Shown here: positions 1 through 4,435 of the stretch, piece by piece | How the letters are laid out: each line of letters starts with the position of its first letter | Position numbering within the stretch: position 1 is the stretch's first letter | Source: Deltaproteobacteria bacterium | GTDB taxonomy: Bacteria; Desulfobacterota; SM23-61 | Direction: 5' to 3' | DNA: 7,787 nucleotides | Assembly: GCA_026388915.1 (NCBI GenBank) | Contig: JAPLIW010000721.1 | Span: 1 to 7,787 of the forward strand | The notes under the pieces: model-generated | The model's database searches: none | The model's input: only the letters and a program-made list of their open reading frames with translations | Told to the model about the DNA's origin: nothing | Position numbers and translations under genes: made by a program

Positions 1-165
1 ATCCGAAACATGTTCAAGATGGGATATTATGATGGAGAATTTTCAACCCATCATATGAGGGAAAACAGCCCTTTTTCGAATTTTGTCATGATCAATGGCT
101 TGATTGTGGACAAAAGACATCTGCCCCCGGAAGTTCAGGAAATGCTCAAGCGGGAGGGGACATAG
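1..165 (+). CDS. 3' end of an unrecognised protein gene (partial, cut by window start)
   Basis: The frame starting at base 1 is open for 54 codons and ends in TAG at 163-165. The visible C-terminus contains Phe/Tyr/His-rich sequence (MGYYDGEFSTHHM) followed by FSNFVMINGLIVDKRHLP and a charged tail ending KREGT. I do not recognise a family, catalytic motif, membrane segment or repeat in this fragment. It reads like coding sequence: no stop, mixed hydrophobic and charged residues, and an acidic/basic helix-like tail. The next gene's ATG lies about 40 bases downstream on the same strand, so the two may be cotranscribed. The start is outside the window and function cannot be assigned. Confidence 0.55.
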   Translation: MRNMFKMGYYDGEFSTHHMRENSPFSNFVMINGLIVDKRHLPPEVQEMLKREGT

Positions 166-205
166 AAAAAGCCTATTCAACTGAGGTGATAAGAGAGGAA
201 ATCGT

Positions 206-838
206 ATGGTCATGGATGAGAAAAGACGGTAGAAGAAACTCGCCAGGAAAACTGCCAAGCGCAAGAAAACTCTTGCCGCCAAGAGAGGGGAAATTCCTGG
301 GCAAGGAAGCCGGATCGCTTTTGCCGCTGACAAGCCCCTCCAGGAGTGCCTGATAACCAGGGTTCTTTACGACCAGGGAATCGGCAATGTCGTGATCAGC
401 CGAAAGATGCCAAATGGGGATATCGCTGCGGCCTTCTTTTTAGTAGATATCTATTGCCTGGGGGTCAAAAATTGCTTTTTTACCATCATTCCGCCGGGCG
501 TATATGCCCAAAGAATAGACCATCTGGTTCAAAAGGAAGGGGCGGAGTATGCAGTGCCGGCCTGTGCGGTAAAGTTGATTAAAGACGCTGTTGCCTATGC
601 TGAAGGCCTCGGCCTTCATCCGCATAGGGATTATTTGTCCGTCAAGGGCTTTTTTGGCTCCATCGATCCGACCACCTGCCCAAAGGAATTTGAATTCGGC
701 AAGGATGGGAAGCCTTTCTATATAGCAGGCCCTAATGAAACGCAAGAGGATTCGGAAAAGATCATGGCCGCCCTCACGCGGAAGGTAGGCTCTGATGGAT
801 TTCACTACATGGTGAGAATGGATTTAGGGCCGGAGTAA
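206..838 (+). pseudogene. Conserved hypothetical protein, interrupted by an in-frame amber codon
   Basis: ATG at 206 follows a good ribosome binding site (GAGAGGAA, 193-200). The frame gives MVMDEKRR, then TAG at 230-232, then 201 uninterrupted codons to TAA at 836-838. After the stop comes a Lys/Arg-rich stretch (KKLARKTAKRKK), then a globular region with CLITRVLYDQGIGNVVISRK, FFLVDIYCLGVKNCFF and, near the end, KPFYIAGPNETQED and GFHYMV. From memory this resembles an unnamed bacterial family with a basic N-terminus and a final 'GPNET...GFHY' region; I know of no assigned function. The first in-frame ATG/GTG/TTG after the amber is GTG 392, which would remove about 60 residues including part of the conserved block, so a 148-residue product from 392 is unlikely to be the native form. 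A one-base change at the TAG would restore the gene. Possibilities are a recent nonsense mutation, a sequencing error or suppression; TAG is the ordinary stop of nusA and infB nearby. Confidence 0.6.
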
Positions 839-893
839 AGAAGAGATCCATCCATAATTTCCTTTTAGGTCCTGTGCTCTTCATCACCGGGGT

Positions 894-2387
894 TTGCGGG
901 TACGAAGGATAGTGGAAATAAAGCTGCTGAAAAAATCCAAAATCCTGGAAGCGGTTCGCCGCCTGTCCCAAAAAAGAAAGGAAAAGGTTTACCTCGTCGG
1001 CGGGGCCATTCGGGACCTTCTTCTGGGGAGACCTTTGGGAAAGGATTTTGATTTTGCGGTTATGGGTGACGTGGAGAGTCTGGTCAAGGAAGTAGCCCAG
1101 GAGATCGGCGGCCATGCCTTCTCCCTGGATGAGACTTTCGGAACCTGGAGGGTGATCCTTAAGAAGAAAAAGAAGAGGACTGAACTCGACTTCTCCGTCA
1201 TTCAGGGGAAAGATATCATCGAAGACCTCCGGCAGAGAGATTTCACGGTGAACTCTATCGCCATCCACCTGAAAGACCTGGCTCCCCCCGGCGACCCCTG
1301 CTTCATCGATCCCCTGGACGGGCTGGGGGATCTAAAAAGAAGAATTCTGCGGGCCAACTCGGAAGAATTCCTGCGACAGGATCCTTTGCGGATGCTCCGG
1401 GCTTTCCGTTTTGCTTCCACCCTCAAGTTTTCCGTGGAAGAAGAAACGCTGAAGATGATCCATAGAAACAAGGATCTCATCCGCCGCTCGGCGGGGGAAA
1501 GAATCCGGGCGGAATTCTTCATGGCCCTGGGAGAAGAAGGGGCCGGAAGCTTTCTCCGGAAGCTTTACCAGGCCGGCCTCCTGGGAGAAATCTTTCCGGA
1601 GGTGCGGGGGTGGGAGAATATCGACCTGGGGACCGACCGGGCTTTATCCCTGCTGGATCATGCTCTGCGCACGTTGGAGGCGGCGGAATTCATCTTCTTC
1701 CACCTGGAAGACCTTTATCCCTCCTGCTTCGATATCCTGAAAAACCATTTTTCCCAGAATGAAGAAGAAGGGATCTCCCGGAGGGCTCTATTCAAGTTCA
1801 CCGCCTTTTTCCATGACTCGGGAAAAGCCGCTGTGACTTCCCAGGATGGGGGGACAGGGGCCCCCCGCTTCCTCGATCACGACCGGGAAGGGGAAAAGAT
1901 CAATATGGCCATTGGCCGGAGGCTGAAACTCAGCCGAAGGTCCCTTCGAATTATCTCCGACTTGACCCGGCAACATATGCGGATCCACAGCTTGGTCAAG
2001 GCGCAGGAAGTGACCGGGCGGGCGAAATACCGGTTCTTCCAGGATCTGGGAAGGGACGGGATTGATCTCGCGATTCTAGCCTTCTCCAACGCCGTAGCTT
2101 TGAGTCTGTTCCCGTTACGTTGGCCCTTCCCCCCCGGAATGGGCGGAGAAGTAAAGAAAATCCAGAAGCTTACGGAAGCTCTTCTCCGCTATTACTTTGA
2201 GGAATTTACTCGCCATCCCGGCAAGCCCCTGCTTACCGGGAAGCAGATCATGGAAACGCTGGGAATTCCCCAGGGGGAGTTGGTGGGAACGCTCTTGAAC
2301 AAGCTGCGGGAGGCGGAAATATCCGGCCAGGTACGAACCCGGGGGGAAGCCCTGAAATTCCTAAAAGATATTGACAAATTTTCGTGA
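894..2387 (+). CDS. cca: CCA-adding tRNA nucleotidyltransferase / poly(A) polymerase family protein with HD domain
   Basis: This is a class II nucleotidyltransferase, cytosolic, which adds or repairs the 3' CCA (or part of it) of tRNAs using CTP and ATP. Counting from TTG 894 (497 aa), the head domain shows KVYLVGGAIRD (31-41) and KDFDFAV (50-56), whose D51 and D53 would bind the catalytic metals. RQRDFTVNSIA (114-124) is the RRDFTxN motif, and DPLRMLRAFRFA (163-174) begins the neck. A C-terminal HD domain follows, with HDSGK (307-311) and DHDREGEK (328-335), then the usual family tail (TGKQIMETLGIPQGELVG, 448-465). The start is uncertain: TTG 894 has only GGGG almost touching it, while GTG 912 has AAGGA only 2 nt away; both are in frame and 912 loses six residues. 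CCA-, CC-, A-adding and poly(A) enzymes are hard to separate by eye, so specificity is inferred. The tRNA-Gly promoter begins inside its last codons. Confidence 0.92.
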   Translation: MRVRRIVEIKLLKKSKILEAVRRLSQKRKEKVYLVGGAIRDLLLGRPLGKDFDFAVMGDVESLVKEVAQEIGGHAFSLDETFGTWRVILKKKKKRTELDFSVIQGKDIIEDLRQRDFTVNSIAIHLKDLAPPGDPCFIDPLDGLGDLKRRILRANSEEFLRQDPLRMLRAFRFASTLKFSVEEETLKMIHRNKDLIRRSAGERIRAEFFMALGEEGAGSFLRKLYQAGLLGEIFPEVRGWENIDLGTDRALSLLDHALRTLEAAEFIFFHLEDLYPSCFDILKNHFSQNEEEGISRRALFKFTAFFHDSGKAAVTSQDGGTGAPRFLDHDREGEKINMAIGRRLKLSRRSLRIISDLTRQHMRIHSLVKAQEVTGRAKYRFFQDLGRDGIDLAILAFSNAVALSLFPLRWPFPPGMGGEVKKIQKLTEALLRYYFEEFTRHPGKPLLTGKQIMETLGIPQGELVGTLLNKLREAEISGQVRTRGEALKFLKDIDKFS

Positions 2388-2399
2388 TTTGGCTACTAT
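2371..2399 (+). promoter_or_regulatory. Sigma-70 type promoter for tRNA-Gly, overlapping the 3' end of cca
   Basis: A perfect -35 box TTGACA (2371-2376) is separated by exactly 17 nt from a near-consensus -10 box TACTAT (2394-2399). The -35 box lies within the last sense codons of cca, whose TGA stop is at 2385-2387, and the -10 box lies just past that stop. The expected start of transcription is around 2405-2407, about 10 nt before the mature tRNA 5' end at 2417. No second promoter of comparable quality was seen before rimP, so this may also drive the downstream operon. Confidence 0.8.
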
Positions 2400-2416
2400 T
2401 ATTTGTGGGTTATCAG

Positions 2417-2491
2417 GCGGGCGTAATTCAGGGGTAGAATGCAAGCTTCCCAAGCTTGACGTCGCCAGTTCGAATCTGGTCGCCCGCTCCA
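2417..2491 (+). tRNA. tRNA-Gly, anticodon CCC, with encoded CCA
   Basis: A full cloverleaf can be drawn. The acceptor stem is GCGGGCG (2417-2423) with CGCCCGC (2481-2487). The D arm is ATTC/GAAT around AGGGGTA. The anticodon stem is CAAGC/GCTTG around the loop TTCCCAA, giving anticodon CCC, which reads the glycine codon GGG. The T arm is GCCAG/CTGGT around TTCGAAT. The discriminator base is T (2488), usual for bacterial tRNA-Gly, and CCA is encoded at 2489-2491. The total is 75 nt with no intron or mismatch apart from a G-T pair at the outer T-stem position. It lies 29 bases after cca and 134 bases before rimP. Because CCA is encoded, the neighbouring nucleotidyltransferase would be needed only for repair of this tRNA. 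Confidence 0.95.
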
Positions 2492-2504
2492 GCAAGGGAA
2501 TCAT

Positions 2505-2560
2505 CACTCTCTTCTATAAAGGAAAATGGCCTACAGCTAGCTGAAAAGAGGTGTTTTTTT
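2505..2560 (+). terminator. Possible weak intrinsic terminator T1 after tRNA-Gly
   Basis: CAC-T-CTCTT (2505-2513) can pair with AAGAGGTG (2546-2553) as eight base pairs with one bulged T, and the 3' arm runs directly into seven Ts (2554-2560). The loop is long (32 nt) and contains the palindrome CAGCTAGCTG (2534-2543), so the structure is less convincing than the second hairpin. It was found by hand pairing, and no folding energy was computed. Confidence 0.35.
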
Positions 2561-2573
2561 GGTGGTCTGCTTG

Positions 2574-2605
2574 AAAAAAGTGGGCTCTCGGGCCCACTTT
2601 TTTTT
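2574..2605 (+). terminator. Strong intrinsic terminator T2 between tRNA-Gly and rimP
   Basis: GTGGGC (2580-2585) pairs with GCCCAC (2592-2597) around the six-base loop TCTCGG. The stem is followed by eight Ts (2598-2605) and preceded by six As (2574-2579) that can extend the pairing. This is a textbook Rho-independent terminator, and the A-tract would let it also act on the opposite strand. It ends 20 nt before the rimP start codon and only a few bases before the rimP ribosome binding site. It therefore either ends the tRNA transcript or attenuates read-through into rimP-nusA-infB. Confidence 0.88.
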
Positions 2606-2625
2606 GGCCAAAGGAAAATATTTGA

Positions 2626-3084
2626 TTGAAATTTGAGAACCTGTTGCAAGAAGTACGCCAGGTCGTCGAACCCATCCTGGAATCCCAGGGATTGGAGTTG
2701 GTCGATCTGGAATATCAACGCGAGAGTCAGGGCTGGGTCTTGCGGATTTACCTGGATCGCGAAGGGGGAGTCAGCCTGGATGACTGCGCCGGGGTGAGCC
2801 ATGAAGTGGGCGCAGTCCTGGAAGTGAAAGATCTGATTCCCAGCGCCTATATCCTCGAGGTCTCCTCTCCCGGGCTGACCCGCCCGCTCAAAAAGCCGGA
2901 AGACTTCAATAAATTTCGGAATCAGATGGTTAAGATCAAATTGTACGAACCCCTGGACGGGCGAAAAAACTTCAAGGGGACCCTGCTGGGCCTGGAAGGG
3001 GACCGGGTGCGGGTGGAAGTCGAACAGCAGGTCTACGAGCTTCCCCTCCAACGGATCGCCAAAGCCAATTTAGAGATAGATTGA
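2626..3084 (+). CDS. rimP: Ribosome maturation factor RimP
   Basis: RimP is a cytosolic factor that binds the 30S subunit and helps its late assembly. The 152-residue product has the usual family length. An N-terminal alpha/beta domain (about 1-82) includes LELVDLEY (23-30) and RIYLDREGGVSLDDC (40-54). The signature YILEVSSPGLTRPL (75-88) follows, and then the C-terminal SH3-like beta barrel (about 95-152, KNFKGTLLGLEGDRVRVEV). The start is TTG at 2626, preceded by AAGGAAAA (2611-2618). The frame matches the family N-terminus (KFENLLQEVRQVVEPILES), and the nearby TTG at 2622 runs into a stop after four codons. nusA starts 25 bases after its TGA, consistent with one operon. Expression may depend on read-through of the terminator just upstream. 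Confidence 0.95.
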   Translation: MKFENLLQEVRQVVEPILESQGLELVDLEYQRESQGWVLRIYLDREGGVSLDDCAGVSHEVGAVLEVKDLIPSAYILEVSSPGLTRPLKKPEDFNKFRNQMVKIKLYEPLDGRKNFKGTLLGLEGDRVRVEVEQQVYELPLQRIAKANLEID

Positions 3085-3109
3085 TATATAGGAGGAAGGG
3101 GATGGAGCC

Positions 3110-4384
3110 ATGGCTTCGGAACTAAGTCGCATCATTGACCAGGTGGGGAAAGACAAGGGGATCGATCGGAAAATTCTCGTCGAGGCTCTTGAGCAGGCCC
3201 TCCTGGCGGCCGCCAGGAAGAAATACGGCACCAAACAGGAGATTGAGGCCCACTTCAACGAGGAAGCCGGAGAGGTTGAGCTCTTCCAGTTCAAGACGGT
3301 GGTCAAGGAGGTGAAGAACCCTCCCGCGGAGATCTCTTTTAAGGAAGCCAAAGATCTGGATTCCGAGGTCCAGGTCGGCGACAGCCTGGGAACCAAGATC
3401 GATGTCTCCGAATTCGGAAGGATTGCCGCTCAGACGGCCAAGCAGGTGATTATTCAGCGGGTCAAGGATGCGGAGCGGGAGAATATCTTCGAGGATTTCA
3501 AAGACCGCAAAGGAGAGGTCATCTCCGGCACGGTCCAGCGGTTCGAGCGGGGATCGATCATCGTCAACCTGGGAAGGGCCGAAGCGGTCGTTCCCCAGCA
3601 GGAGTTGATTCCCAAAGAGACGTACAAACCGGGAGACCGGATCCGGGCCTATGTTCTGGATGTGCGCAAAACCCCCAAAGGGCCCCAGATCATCCTTTCC
3701 CGCAGCAATCCCAACTTCGTGATCAAGCTCTTCGAGCTGGAGGTTCCGGAGATTTCCGAGGGAATCGTGAAGATCATCAGCGCCGCCCGGGAGCCCGGGA
3801 GCCGGGCCAAGATCGCCGTTTATTCCCGGGACTCCGATGTGGACCCGGTGGGGGCCTGCGTGGGAATGAAAGGGTCCAGGGTCCAGGCGGTGGTTCAGGA
3901 GCTCCGGGGGGAAAAGATCGACATCATCCCCTGGAGCGAGGACTCGGCCAGTTTTGTCTGCAATTCTCTGGCCCCGGCCGAAATCTCCAAGGTCATCATC
4001 AACCAGGAAGCCAAATCCATGGAAGTGATCGTCGAGGATGACCAGCTGTCGCTGGCCATTGGGCGGCGGGGCCAGAACGTCCGCCTGGCCGCCAAACTGA
4101 CCGACTGGAAGATCGACATCCGCAGCGAGGTCAAGCCGGAACTCCCCGAGCCCGCCCTGGACGAGATCGCCTCGCGGGGTATGGACACGGTGGAGAAAAT
4201 CGCCGGCGTGGGGGAAAAGACCGCCCAGCTTCTGAACCAGGCCGGCTACCTGACCGTGGCCGATCTCAGCCAGACCACCATGGATCAGCTGACCAAGATC
4301 GAAGGGATCGGCCCGAAGAAGGCGGAAAAACTGCTCGAATCAGCCCGGGTTCATCTGGATAAAACGGAAGATAAGAAGGAATAG
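3110..4384 (+). CDS. nusA: Transcription termination/antitermination protein NusA
   Basis: NusA binds RNA polymerase and nascent RNA, controlling pausing, intrinsic termination and antitermination. The 424-residue product shows, in order, the polymerase-binding N-terminal domain (about 1-125), an S1 domain (about 135-199, GEVISGTVQRFERGSIIVNLG), KH1 (about 200-276, DPVGACVGMKGSRVQAV) and KH2 (about 280-340, LSLAIGRRGQNVRLAAKL). A single helix-hairpin-helix unit follows (about 345-413, IAGVGEKTAQLL and IEGIGPKKAEKLL). It has one such C-terminal unit, not the two acidic repeats of the longer E. coli protein, and ends in a charged tail (TEDKKE). ATG 3110 is preceded by a purine-rich GGAGGAAGGGGA tract (3091-3102). 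The stop is TAG. infB begins 51 bases later in the same reading frame. The ylxR and L7Ae-like genes that separate nusA and infB in many Firmicutes are absent. Confidence 0.97.
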   Translation: MASELSRIIDQVGKDKGIDRKILVEALEQALLAAARKKYGTKQEIEAHFNEEAGEVELFQFKTVVKEVKNPPAEISFKEAKDLDSEVQVGDSLGTKIDVSEFGRIAAQTAKQVIIQRVKDAERENIFEDFKDRKGEVISGTVQRFERGSIIVNLGRAEAVVPQQELIPKETYKPGDRIRAYVLDVRKTPKGPQIILSRSNPNFVIKLFELEVPEISEGIVKIISAAREPGSRAKIAVYSRDSDVDPVGACVGMKGSRVQAVVQELRGEKIDIIPWSEDSASFVCNSLAPAEISKVIINQEAKSMEVIVEDDQLSLAIGRRGQNVRLAAKLTDWKIDIRSEVKPELPEPALDEIASRGMDTVEKIAGVGEKTAQLLNQAGYLTVADLSQTTMDQLTKIEGIGPKKAEKLLESARVHLDKTEDKKE

Positions 4385-4435
4385 GCACGGACCCAAGGCG
4401 GCGGGAGATCGCGAAGCGCATCGAAGGGGGAATCA

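Noticed and set aside
346..582. A 78-codon + strand frame overlapping the hypothetical gene
   Set aside because: It overlaps the better-supported frame ending at 838, has no ribosome binding site, and its product looks like out-of-frame translation.
440..1268. Minus-strand open frames opposite the hypothetical gene (440-805) and the cca 5' half (774-1268)
   Set aside because: They lie opposite well-supported + strand coding sequence and show no recognisable domain. The second straddles the intergenic gap only by chance.
2515..2520. TATAAA as a -10 box for a separate rimP promoter
   Set aside because: At 17 nt spacing the upstream hexamer is GCAAGG, far from TTGACA, and any transcript would still have to pass the strong terminator at 2574-2605.
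2534..2543. Perfect palindrome CAGCTAGCTG as an operator or hairpin
   Set aside because: Ten bases with no loop cannot form a stable hairpin. As a single short palindrome it is not enough evidence for a regulator site.
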